From assembly GCA_900545215.1 (NCBI GenBank), contig UQXW01000019.1, positions 1-34,487 on the forward strand: a stretch of DNA of 34,487 bases, written 5' to 3'. Within the stretch, counting starts at the first letter, position 1; the number at the start of each line of letters is the position of its first letter. The position numbers and the translations under genes are program-made. The DNA comes from an uncultured Bacteroidota bacterium. Its GTDB lineage: Bacteria > Bacteroidota > Bacteroidia > Bacteroidales > P3. Shown here in pieces: positions 17,033 through 25,110 of this stretch. The notes below the pieces were generated by a model. The model saw only the letters and a program-made list of their open reading frames with translations, made no database searches and was not told where the DNA came from.

Positions 17033-17647
17033 TCAGAATCTGTAAATGAGACTCAGGTTCGCTATGTTGATATACGGGTCTTTATTATAATCCTTTGCGT
17101 ATGAGAACTCGAAACTTGCACCAAATCCCAAGTGATAATTTGTCGCCGGAAGGAAGTATTTGTACGCCAATTCGGCTCCCCATTGGAAGTAATCGCCTGT
17201 TTGCGTCGGTAAAGCAACATATTCCGTCTTCACATGTACCCAACCTAAAACTACTCCTGTCGTAAAACGGTGTACCTGCGAGCGATTCGTGAAATTGTAT
17301 CCGAGAATTATCGAAGTCGAATAACCGCTGTGTTCCCTTATAAAGGTTGCATAACCTGTGGCTGTCATCGTAAAAACATCTTGTTCATTCACTCCCTCGT
17401 CCATCATGAGGGCTTTGAATCTCAGGCTTGCAAAATATGTGTTATCGAATCCCACTTCAAAGGAAGGAATATAGTTGAACAACAACTTGCTGTTGTCGAA
17501 AGAGTTCGTCGTACTCTCATAATCGAAATCCGCAAAAGGTAAAACGTTCTCCACAATGGCAAAAGAAAATTTCTTTTCACCCTTTTGCGAATAGGAACAA
17601 AGGCTTGCAAGCAGTACGGCTGCCGTTAATAAAAACAATTTCTTCAT
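17033..17647 (-). CDS. Secreted small beta-barrel-type outer-membrane protein, function unknown
   Basis: 204 residues. A signal peptide (MKKLFLLTAAVLLASLCSYS) is followed by alternating hydrophobic/polar strands rich in Tyr, Phe and Gly, for example GYSTSIILGYNFTN and HLGFGASFEFSYAKDY. The protein ends in LIYRF, a terminal aromatic typical of barrel proteins recognised by the Bam machinery. The size fits an 8-stranded barrel of the outer_membrane_beta-barrel type. I cannot assign a specific function, and neither neighbour gives a clue. Own promoter at 17694. Confidence 0.8.
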   Translation of the reverse strand: MKKLFLLTAAVLLASLCSYSQKGEKKFSFAIVENVLPFADFDYESTTNSFDNSKLLFNYIPSFEVGFDNTYFASLRFKALMMDEGVNEQDVFTMTATGYATFIREHSGYSTSIILGYNFTNRSQVHRFTTGVVLGWVHVKTEYVALPTQTGDYFQWGAELAYKYFLPATNYHLGFGASFEFSYAKDYNKDPYINIANLSLIYRF

Positions 17648-17693
17648 ATTACTTTGTATTTTGTCTTATTCTTTATTGATAATACCCGATTTT

Positions 17694-17702
17694 GCAAAGG
17701 TA
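17694..17702 (-). promoter_or_regulatory. Promoter of the beta-barrel protein gene
   Basis: TACCTTTGC with TTG exactly 19 bp upstream, a full -33/-7 match. Predicted leader about 40 nt to ATG 17647. Confidence 0.75.
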
Positions 17703-17734
17703 TGATTTAATTTCGGAAAAGCAAAACTTTGTTA

Positions 17735-19192
17735 TCAGTTTTTCCAAAAGGAGGGCATGAAGACGGCGAGGACGGTTGCTATTTCCAGTCTGCCGAGGTA
17801 CATTGCGGCGGAGAGTATCCACTTGGCTGCAACGGGAATGTCGGCATAGCTCCCGAAGCCGCCGTATGCTCCGAGACCGGGACCGGCGTTGAAGATGCAG
17901 GAAATAGATGCTCCGAAGGCTTCTTCGGGATTCATTCCGAGGAAAACGAGGGAGAGTACGCAGATGAGCAGCAGCATGATGAACATAAGAAAAACCGCCA
18001 TGACGTTATTCATCACGTTTTCGGGGACTATCTTGCCATCGAGTTTGATTGGCATGCAGGCATTCGAGTGAACGCCTTGCCGAATGATGTGTTTTGCGTT
18101 TTTGTAAAGGAGTATCACTCTTACCAATTTCAAGCCTCCGGAGGTGGAACCGCTCATCGCTCCCGAAATCATTAGCAATACAAGTGCTAAAACGGCAGGT
18201 TTTGTCCATATAATGTAATCATCTGCCACAAATCCTGTTGTGGTGAAGAAGTTGACGGCATGGAAGAGGGAACTTCTGAATGTTTGTTCTATGCTTTGGC
18301 TTTGAGGGAATATCAAAATGAAGATTAAGATACTTGCGGCAAGTATTCCGAACATATAGACACGAAATTCTTCACTTTTTTTCAGCATGGAGAATTTTCC
18401 TCTGACGCAGTGATATATCAAAATGAAGTTTATGCCTGCCGGAATGGTGAAGAGTATCATCATATATTGCAAGAGGGGCGAGAATGCTGCAGCCGAGGCG
18501 TTTTTGGTGGAGAAGCCGCCGGAGGAAATAGCGGAAAAGGCATGGTTGACGGCATCATAGAAACTCATTCCGCAGAGATAGAATACCAAACAGCAGATTG
18601 CAGTCAAGGCAAAGTAAATTCCGCAGATGATTTTGCCCGTTGTGCCTATATGAGGCGATATTCTGGCTTTGGAGGGTCCCGCACTCTCTGCCGAGAAGAG
18701 TGCCATGGCACTGCCGCCTATGAAAGGAATAAAGGAGATGACTATCACAACTATTCCCACTCCGCCTATCCAATGCGTAAGGCTTCGCCAGAAGAGAATG
18801 CCTTTGGGCAGGGCTTCTATGTCCGGCAGGTTGGTTGCTCCCGTTGTGGTGAAACCTGACACGGTTTCAAAAACTGCCGAGCTTATATCCTTTATATATC
18901 CGCCGAGAAGGAAAGGCAATGTGCCGAAAACGGTCATTATTATCCAGATGGAGGCAACTATCAGAATGCCGAGCCTACGGTCGATGTCCTCTCTGACCTT
19001 TCGGCAGCTCAGATAGCAAGTCAAACCGACGGAAAGCGTAATAAGTCCCGATACCAATATGGCAACGGCATCGCCTTCCGCATAATAGAAAGCCGGAACG
19101 AGACTCGAAAGCATAAATCCTGCCTCTATTGTAAGCAGTATGCCGATTACCCTTATGGCAACGAGGATTTGTTTCTTGTCAGATGGTTTCAT
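17735..19192 (-). CDS. trkH: TrkH-family potassium uptake protein
   Basis: 485 residues, the normal size. The four selectivity-filter loops of the KtrB/TrkH fold are visible: SGFTTTGATNL, AISSGGFSTKN, NFFTTTGFVADD, and SGAMSGSTSGGLKLVR, each supplying the conserved filter Gly. It is the ion-conducting inner-membrane subunit that works with a TrkA/KtrA-type RCK gating protein. No such gene is adjacent here, so the partner must be elsewhere. ATG at 19192. No consensus -7 box is visible upstream; array E occupies the intergenic region ahead of it. Confidence 0.95.
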   Translation of the reverse strand: MKPSDKKQILVAIRVIGILLTIEAGFMLSSLVPAFYYAEGDAVAILVSGLITLSVGLTCYLSCRKVREDIDRRLGILIVASIWIIMTVFGTLPFLLGGYIKDISSAVFETVSGFTTTGATNLPDIEALPKGILFWRSLTHWIGGVGIVVIVISFIPFIGGSAMALFSAESAGPSKARISPHIGTTGKIICGIYFALTAICCLVFYLCGMSFYDAVNHAFSAISSGGFSTKNASAAAFSPLLQYMMILFTIPAGINFILIYHCVRGKFSMLKKSEEFRVYMFGILAASILIFILIFPQSQSIEQTFRSSLFHAVNFFTTTGFVADDYIIWTKPAVLALVLLMISGAMSGSTSGGLKLVRVILLYKNAKHIIRQGVHSNACMPIKLDGKIVPENVMNNVMAVFLMFIMLLLICVLSLVFLGMNPEEAFGASISCIFNAGPGLGAYGGFGSYADIPVAAKWILSAAMYLGRLEIATVLAVFMPSFWKN

Positions 19193-19268
19193 GCTGATTT
19201 GTTTTCAAGTAAGGAAAAGCCGGAAATGCACTCATGATTTCAAGCGGGGAAACATCGCTTCGGCGAAA

Positions 19269-19341
19269 CGCCGTTTCAAGAAAATAAAACGCCGTTTCAG
19301 AAAATTCTTTCGGCGTTTCAGCACCAACGAAAGGGCGTTTC
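19269..19341. repeat. 21-bp-periodic intergenic repeat array E (4 units)
   Basis: Motifs begin at 19269 (CGCCGTTTC), 19290 (CGCCGTTTC), 19311 (CGGCGTTTC) and 19333 (GGGCGTTTC), spaced 21, 21 and 22 bp. The first is part of the odd palindrome GAAACGCCGTTTC (19265-19277). The array lies between the stop of the 19418 gene and the trkH start, both minus strand. Confidence 0.88.
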
Positions 19342-19417
19342 GGTTCTCTTCTTTCCTCATAAGGTTTGAACATAAAAGCAAATCGGCTTAAGGTGATTGG
19401 CTTATGATTTTCGGAAA

Positions 19418-20398
19418 TCAATAAAGACGCTTCTCTTTGCCGAAATCGTAACGACCTTCATCTACTTCGTCTTTTTTCTTTTTGTTCCGCGGAACGGGAT
19501 TGTCCAATGCTCTCCATCGTCCACGCTCGAAAGTCAGCCCCAAAACCTTTCCGCTCGGCACGTTCAGTTGATTGAAGCCCGAAATGCCGTCCGTCTTGGA
19601 CTCCAGTTCGTCATAGACAATCATCTTGGAACGTTCCAACTTTTTTTCCTCCACTTCAAAGGGTTTATTCTTGCCTATGCGTTTCTTTTTCGCCTTTTTC
19701 ACACCGCCGATTTCAAAATACTGATTGTCGTATTTAAGATTGAAACTCACGTCGGGGGCATATTCGAAAATCATCCGCTTCAAGGCTTTCTGCTTATAAA
19801 AGACCGATGCTCCGAAGGTGGGTCTGCCGCTGTTGTGTTTGAAGGTTACAGGTTCTATGACCTTTCTCTTGGAATAGATGTCCTTTCCGTCCCAGCCCAA
19901 AAGGGTATAGTAGGTGATGTTCTCGTATTTGGAAGTGATGAGTTCGTAATATACCGCTCCGAACCAACAAGAATCGGATAGTTTTTGCTCTTCCGGCGAA
20001 TAGATTTCGTTGTTGCGGGCAAGCAAAGGATAAACCTCATATTCGTCCGTAGCTTCGTTCTTCGCCTGAATGAAACCGAAATTATCGTAACTGCCCTCGG
20101 AGGATATGATTGCCCATGTGAATATTCGGAAACGCTTGTCCTGCGAAGTCAGAACGCTGATTTTATTCAGCGAAGCAAAGGCATGGGAGAAACTGTTCGG
20201 CATTTCGAGACAGTTACCGAGTTTTTCCTTGAAACGTTCGTTGGCATTGAATCGTTCGTTATCGTTGTCGGCAAGAAACATCGTGTCTTGCAATTCTTTC
20301 AACTCCTGTTCCGCATTCTGCAAAAAAACGGAATTCTGTGCATGCAAAGCTGTGAGCATGCAGCAAAGTGCCATTAAAAATGAAACTGTTCTGTTCAT
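19418..20398 (-). CDS. Secreted protein of unknown function
   Basis: 326 residues from ATG 20398; a TTG nine bases earlier overlaps the promoter and is unlikely. The N-terminus is a signal peptide (MNRTVSFLMALCCMLTALHA), cleaved before QNS. The mature part begins with a helical stretch (AEQELKELQD), then mixed strands, with a basic segment (KKAKKKRIGKNKPF) near residues 235-250 and a charged C-terminus (RNKKKKDEVDEGRYDFGKEK). Phrases such as RFRIFTWAI and YYTLLGWDGKD look like a conserved periplasmic protein family of Bacteroidota, but I cannot name it. No transmembrane helix after the signal and no T9SS domain. It appears to be transcribed alone. Confidence 0.8.
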   Translation of the reverse strand: MNRTVSFLMALCCMLTALHAQNSVFLQNAEQELKELQDTMFLADNDNERFNANERFKEKLGNCLEMPNSFSHAFASLNKISVLTSQDKRFRIFTWAIISSEGSYDNFGFIQAKNEATDEYEVYPLLARNNEIYSPEEQKLSDSCWFGAVYYELITSKYENITYYTLLGWDGKDIYSKRKVIEPVTFKHNSGRPTFGASVFYKQKALKRMIFEYAPDVSFNLKYDNQYFEIGGVKKAKKKRIGKNKPFEVEEKKLERSKMIVYDELESKTDGISGFNQLNVPSGKVLGLTFERGRWRALDNPVPRNKKKKDEVDEGRYDFGKEKRLY

Positions 20399-20403
20399 GA
20401 TAT

Positions 20404-20412
20404 GCAAAAGTA
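20404..20412 (-). promoter_or_regulatory. -7 promoter box (TACTTTTGC) of the 19418-20398 gene
   Basis: Consensus -7 element only five bases ahead of ATG 20398, implying a leaderless or nearly leaderless mRNA and supporting that start. Confidence 0.65.
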
Positions 20413-20449
20413 CGAAAAAGCGACGAGCCTGCCCCGATATGAAACGAAA

Positions 20450-20477
20450 AAAGAGCGAATCGAAAGACTCGCTCTTT
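20450..20477 (-). terminator. Rho-independent terminator of the 20498-23428 gene
   Basis: Stem AAAGAGCGA / TCGCTCTTT with a 10-base loop. On the minus strand it is followed by a run of six Ts, 21 bp beyond the stop codon. Confidence 0.85.
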
Positions 20478-20497
20478 GTATCGAAGGATTGTTTCTT

Positions 20498-23428
20498 TTA
20501 TCGAATGACCTCTATCGAACCCTTGAATTCCACATCCCTAACAGGACCTCGTCCGATGAAACGATAGAAGTACGTTCCCGAAGGAGTGTTCGTCGCAGCA
20601 GGGTTCCAGAATTCGGATTCGTGTCTCAAATCCTGCACGAAGTAAATCCTCTTGCCGTAACGGTTGTATATAGCCAACTCGTTGTCCGGAAAGGCTTGTC
20701 CTTCTATAAGATTATGGATTACGAACACGTCGTTCACTCCGTCTCCGTTAGGCGTTACGACCGTCGGGAAGATAAGGTTATCGTTGATTATGGTAATCAC
20801 TCGCGTTATTGTGTCATGACATTCGTAAACATAGCCGCTCGGTGCAAGGTTGACGCTGTATGCGTCCAAGTGAATGTTATAATCTCCAGCCACGCTTTGA
20901 CCGGATTGCGGCGTCCATGTGTAAGAAGGATTTTCTCCGAAGACGTTATCCACATCGTAGGCGTTGTTTCGGTTTGTCTGTATCGTCCAATGATACTTGT
21001 TGGTAGGGTCGTTAGGCTTTGTAAGGTTCACGATGTTCGCCGTAGGGTCGGACGCATACGGATTGGTAGGTTCCCAGCCGAAATCGGCAACAGGGTGCTT
21101 GTAAACGTTTATCATGGCAGGATAGAATATGGAATCCTGACAACCGAATTCGGATGTAACTTTCAACTTCACGTCATACGTTCCGTATGGGAAAGTAAAG
21201 GAAGGGTCAGGCGAAGAAGAGGTTTCCTCTCCAACCGTCCACTCGAACGTATTTGCACTCGTGGCAGTGTTTCTTAGTTGGAACGAGAACGGCTCACAGC
21301 CTTCCAACGGATAGGTATCGGAAGTGAATGCAGCCGTTGCCGCAGGGTGGACAATCAGTTTTATATCGTCCTGCCCGTAACAATAGATGGAACCGTTATA
21401 CTCTGTAACCAATACTGTATATGTAAGTTCGGAAGCCGAATTTTCGGGAGCCGCTGCCGTTATCATTCTTGTCGTTTCACCCGTAGGCGACCATACGTAG
21501 GTAGCAGTAGGCGTTTCGTTACCCGCATCGAGTTGCACGCTCGTCATCTCGCATAAAGCGATATCCTCTCCCAAATCCACAACCGGCGTTTGCACAACCG
21601 TCAACGGAGAAACCGTATCCCATTCGCAACCGAAGTCATCTATGATTTTCACATTGAAGATAAAATCACCGACACTGTCGATAGGAGGAGCGATAGCCGC
21701 AGACGTGCTGGAAAGTTGGTTGAAGAAAGTAGGACCCGACCATATTACCGTATCTATCGGCACTTGGTAATCCCAGTTTGCAGCACTGCTTTGTCCCAAC
21801 TCCAAATCCCACCAGAATACATAACCGTTATCTATACTCCAATTATCACAAACTCTTATCGTCCATTCACCATTTAAAGGACATCCGACTAAGCCTTGCA
21901 AACCATTCAAATCAACGATTTCTTGATCTGACGGCTGTAAGCCGGCATTCGGGTTTGCAGGCGTAGGATTTTGTACAGGCGTTTGGAAATAACCTGTTGT
22001 ATCGACTGTATTTGTGGAATCGACAGGAGAGGACATACTTCCACTGATAACACCACGCTGATTTGTCAAATATTGGTTGGAAAAACAATACGTCCAACCG
22101 ATTCCCTGTGGATTACAAGCTGAATCACATTTATCCGAACAGGTTGTGGAATTATTTGCAATTCCCAAATCCGCACCCCCTGCACGGGTATTATGCTTTA
22201 ATACGGCACTTTGTCCATTCGGACATATTATTGAAAAACCCAAATCGCCCAAAAAAGTATGCTCAATATTCACACAGATAGACATTATATCACTTGCATG
22301 CCCGACAGTCGCTCCCGGAGTAAACTGATCAAATGTAACAGGGGCATCATAACAACCGGTAGGGCTTAAATGTAAGCAATTCGGTCCATCGGGTATAAAC
22401 ACAGTGTTTTCATACCTTTCCTTAGCTCCTCTTCGGAAGTCTAATGAATCAACGATGATTTGACTGTTTGCACCATAACCGACAACAAATCCCATCTGCG
22501 TACCTGAACACATATCAGGCAGACGTTGCACGGTCTTGATAGGGTTCGTTGCCATACGAATACGGGTATCTATCGTATTTCTGCTCCTACAACCTCCGTT
22601 TGCAGTATCTTCTACTACAAGCATCAAATCATAACCGCTCAACTCACTCCATTTATGTCCGACCTCTGTGCCATAGTTCACAGTTTGAGACTGACCGTCT
22701 CCGAATGTCCACTCATATATGCAATGCGACTCTTCTTGGTGATAAACGTTATCATTTTCAGGGAAAACAGGTTTGGCAACCAAAACGATGGAGTCCCCAA
22801 TACAAAAGTCAACAGACTTATATCTTACAATGGAAACAGAACCGTCTTCATTTACCAAGGTATCGACGCCGTCCCTTACAGGTCTCGCTATCCTGTTTCC
22901 CGCTTCGTCTATTCTATAAAACACAGTATCCAAAGCCGCTTCGGGATACTGACATAAGGAAGCACACTCTATTTTCGCCTTAAAGCCGGCTGCTTCAACC
23001 TCACCATCTGTTACCAAGCGCACAGTTAAACATCCGGAAGTCATCATAAGAGATGGCATTACCGTCATTCCTTGTAACACTTGTCCTTGAAAATACGGAA
23101 TATTATCTGCCGTTGTCAAAACAGGAGCACTTATAGACGTACCTTGATAAATGAAGACCGTGTCCGACGCATCGATGTCAAATTCCTCGAATGTGAGGGA
23201 AATTCTACCTGTACTGCCGGTCGATGCGGGCGGACAGATGGTTACCCAACGGTCTTGGTTGGCTTCGTAATTTCCTGTCTTGGAATTGTCATACAGATAA
23301 CCGCTGCACGTGTTCTTGGTCTTGTTATGGTTACTGTTGTTCAAAATGATGTCTTGTGCTTGTGCCGTTCCGGCGAATGCAAACATAAAGACACTCATCA
23401 GGAATAGCATTGTACTTTTCTTATTCAT
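20498..23428 (-). CDS. Large T9SS cargo: CUB-like, P-domain-like and PKD domains with gliding-type C-terminal domain
   Basis: 976 residues from ATG 23428, which opens a signal peptide (MNKKSTMLFLMSVFMFAFAG); an upstream in-frame ATG at 23539 would bury it. The N-terminal ~130 residues resemble a CUB-like domain (ISLTFEEFDIDASDTVFIYQG). PKD-like folds follow (YEWTFGDGQ; FEWTVGEETSSS). A middle Cys-rich section with CVNIEHTFLGDLGFSIICPNG and NGEWTIRVCDNWSIDNG matches a proprotein-convertase P-domain-like fold. The C-terminus (FPTVVTPNGDGVNDVFVI ... GTYFYRFIGRG) is the gliding motility-associated CHU_C domain, a type-B T9SS signal. It should be secreted and surface-exposed or released, likely as an adhesin-like protein. 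Type-B cargo often depends on PorP/SprF-family partners such as the 9427 gene; that link is inference. Confidence 0.88.
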   Translation of the reverse strand: MNKKSTMLFLMSVFMFAFAGTAQAQDIILNNSNHNKTKNTCSGYLYDNSKTGNYEANQDRWVTICPPASTGSTGRISLTFEEFDIDASDTVFIYQGTSISAPVLTTADNIPYFQGQVLQGMTVMPSLMMTSGCLTVRLVTDGEVEAAGFKAKIECASLCQYPEAALDTVFYRIDEAGNRIARPVRDGVDTLVNEDGSVSIVRYKSVDFCIGDSIVLVAKPVFPENDNVYHQEESHCIYEWTFGDGQSQTVNYGTEVGHKWSELSGYDLMLVVEDTANGGCRSRNTIDTRIRMATNPIKTVQRLPDMCSGTQMGFVVGYGANSQIIVDSLDFRRGAKERYENTVFIPDGPNCLHLSPTGCYDAPVTFDQFTPGATVGHASDIMSICVNIEHTFLGDLGFSIICPNGQSAVLKHNTRAGGADLGIANNSTTCSDKCDSACNPQGIGWTYCFSNQYLTNQRGVISGSMSSPVDSTNTVDTTGYFQTPVQNPTPANPNAGLQPSDQEIVDLNGLQGLVGCPLNGEWTIRVCDNWSIDNGYVFWWDLELGQSSAANWDYQVPIDTVIWSGPTFFNQLSSTSAAIAPPIDSVGDFIFNVKIIDDFGCEWDTVSPLTVVQTPVVDLGEDIALCEMTSVQLDAGNETPTATYVWSPTGETTRMITAAAPENSASELTYTVLVTEYNGSIYCYGQDDIKLIVHPAATAAFTSDTYPLEGCEPFSFQLRNTATSANTFEWTVGEETSSSPDPSFTFPYGTYDVKLKVTSEFGCQDSIFYPAMINVYKHPVADFGWEPTNPYASDPTANIVNLTKPNDPTNKYHWTIQTNRNNAYDVDNVFGENPSYTWTPQSGQSVAGDYNIHLDAYSVNLAPSGYVYECHDTITRVITIINDNLIFPTVVTPNGDGVNDVFVIHNLIEGQAFPDNELAIYNRYGKRIYFVQDLRHESEFWNPAATNTPSGTYFYRFIGRGPVRDVEFKGSIEVIR

Positions 23429-23614
23429 ACAAATCCGATATTTGACTGCGAAATTAAGCATTTTACTCCTTACAGCCAAATTTTCAACGCTTTTTCTTCG
23501 TTTTTTCATGTGAGCCTCCTTTTTGCTGTTGTTATACATCTATGTTTTTTTCTTTGTTTTACCTTGTTTTCTTTTCGTCTTGCCTCATTGAAACAGATAT
23601 CGGTTGCAAGAGAC

Positions 23615-23642
23615 AAAGAAAAGGCTTTTCGGCTTTTTCTTT
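23615..23642. terminator. Terminator-like A/T-flanked hairpin
   Basis: AAAGAAAAGGC / GCTTTTTCTTT, an 11-bp stem with one G-U pair and loop TTTTCG, with T-rich sequence at the stem end on both strands. Its place between divergent promoters is unexpected for a terminator. Confidence 0.45.
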
Positions 23643-23720
23643 TTGTGCCGTTCACAGATAAGGACAATCGAAAACATCAAAAAGTAAACAACGCGGGTCG
23701 AAAAAATGGAAAAAAAATTC

Positions 23721-23729
23721 TACTTTTGC
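23721..23729 (+). promoter_or_regulatory. -7 promoter box (TACTTTTGC) of hisS
   Basis: Consensus match 37 bp upstream of the hisS ATG; no clear -33 TTG at the expected distance. Confidence 0.6.
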
Positions 23730-23766
23730 ACGCCGAACAACGGTATTCACGCAAAAAGAAACAGTT

Positions 23767-25110
23767 ATGAATTACAGAGCAGTCAAGGGAACAAGGGATT
23801 TTTTACCGCTTCAAATGCAAAGACGCAACTATATATTCGACACAATCAAGGAAGTGTATCGCGCTCACGGCTTTCAACAAATAGAAACTCCCGCTTTGGA
23901 GAACTTGGACACCTTGATGGGAAAATACGGTGAAGAAGGAGACAAATTATTGTTCAAAATACTCAATTCAGGCGACTTTACGGAAAACAAGGATTTGACC
24001 TCGGGCAATTACAAACAGGTAACGAAGCAGATTTGCGAGAAAGGCTTGCGTTACGACCTCACCGTGCCTTTCGCAAGGTTCGTCGTAAATCATTCGAACG
24101 AGATTTCTTTTCCTTTCAAACGCTATCAGATACAACCTGTATGGCGTGCCGACCGTCCGCAAAAGGGAAGATACAGAGAGTTTTACCAATGCGATGCGGA
24201 TATAATAGGCAGCGAAAGTCTTTTGAACGAGGTCGAGCTATCGGAAATCATACGAGAAGTATTCGCAAAGTTGAATTTGAAGACGCTTATCAAGCTCAAC
24301 AACCGCAAAATCCTCCTTGCAATCGCTCAATATATAGGCAAAGAAAACCAACTCACTGACATAACCGTTGCGATAGACAAGTTGGACAAGATAGGTTACG
24401 ATAATGTGGTAAAGGAATTGATAGAAAGCAAAGGCTTCTCACAGGAAGACATCGACAAACTGACGCCTATACTCACTCTTTCAGGCTCCAACGAAAAGAA
24501 GATTGCCAAGTTGAAAGACATTCTCACCACGGAAACGGCTCGAAAAGGTATTGAAGAGACCGAATTCGTGCTTTCGCGTTGCAAGGACTTGGAAATAGAA
24601 GACATCGAGTTGGATTTGACTTTGGCAAGAGGCTTGAACTACTACACGGGAGCCATCATGGAGGTCAAAGCTTGCGATGTGGACATGGGAAGCATTTGCG
24701 GAGGCGGTCGCTACGACAATCTGACTGGCATTTTCGGCAAAGAGGGATTGTCGGGTGTCGGTATATCCTTCGGAGCGGACAGAATATACGATTGTTTGGA
24801 GCAGTTGAACCTCTTTCCCGAAGAATTGAGTTCACAAACCGATGTATTGTTCGTCAATTTCGGCGAAAAGGAAAGTCTCTTTGCCCAAAAGACGGCACAC
24901 ACGCTGAGGGAAAAAGGCGTGAAAACAGAAGTCTATCCCGACAATGCCAAATTGAAAAAACAGATGAACTACGCCAACGACAGGCATATACGCTTTGTCG
25001 TCCTTGCAGGCGAAGAAGAAATCCGTCAGAACGAAGTTTCGTTAAAAGACATGCTCACCGGCGAGCAGCAATCTATCCCTGTCGAGGAAATTGTTTCCCG
25101 TATTTCTTAA
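23767..25110 (+). CDS. hisS: Histidyl-tRNA synthetase
   Basis: 447 residues, class II aminoacyl-tRNA synthetase that charges tRNA-His. Visible signatures are AVKGTRDFLP at the N-terminus, motif 1 region GFQQIETPALE, the histidine signature LRYDLTVPFARFV, motif 2 (KRYQIQPVWRADRPQKGRYREF), the second histidine signature LARGLNYYTGAIMEV, and motif 3 (GVGISFGADRI). The C-terminal anticodon-binding domain (from DVLFVNFGEKE) is complete. It ends at 25110, overlapping the 3' end of the convergent radical SAM gene by 38 bp. Confidence 0.97.
   Translation: MNYRAVKGTRDFLPLQMQRRNYIFDTIKEVYRAHGFQQIETPALENLDTLMGKYGEEGDKLLFKILNSGDFTENKDLTSGNYKQVTKQICEKGLRYDLTVPFARFVVNHSNEISFPFKRYQIQPVWRADRPQKGRYREFYQCDADIIGSESLLNEVELSEIIREVFAKLNLKTLIKLNNRKILLAIAQYIGKENQLTDITVAIDKLDKIGYDNVVKELIESKGFSQEDIDKLTPILTLSGSNEKKIAKLKDILTTETARKGIEETEFVLSRCKDLEIEDIELDLTLARGLNYYTGAIMEVKACDVDMGSICGGGRYDNLTGIFGKEGLSGVGISFGADRIYDCLEQLNLFPEELSSQTDVLFVNFGEKESLFAQKTAHTLREKGVKTEVYPDNAKLKKQMNYANDRHIRFVVLAGEEEIRQNEVSLKDMLTGEQQSIPVEEIVSRIS

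Larger units (their letters stand above)
23429..23766. other. Divergent intergenic region between the CUB/PKD gene and hisS
   Basis: 338 bp. It holds a possible -7 box for the minus gene (TAATTTCGC, one base off, about 23446-23454), a hairpin at 23615 and the hisS promoter at 23721. No convincing gene; small hydrophobic reading frames here have no support. Confidence 0.5.

Noticed and set aside
3363..19341. CRISPR array interpretation of the 21-bp repeats
   Set aside because: Motifs are only 9 bp, occur in both orientations, spacers are 12 bp and partly conserved between loci, there are few units, and no cas gene is present.
23510..23770. 86-codon plus-strand frame with a hydrophobic N-terminus before hisS
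   Set aside because: It covers the hairpin and the hisS promoter, has low-complexity basic sequence and overlaps the hisS start; no support as a gene.
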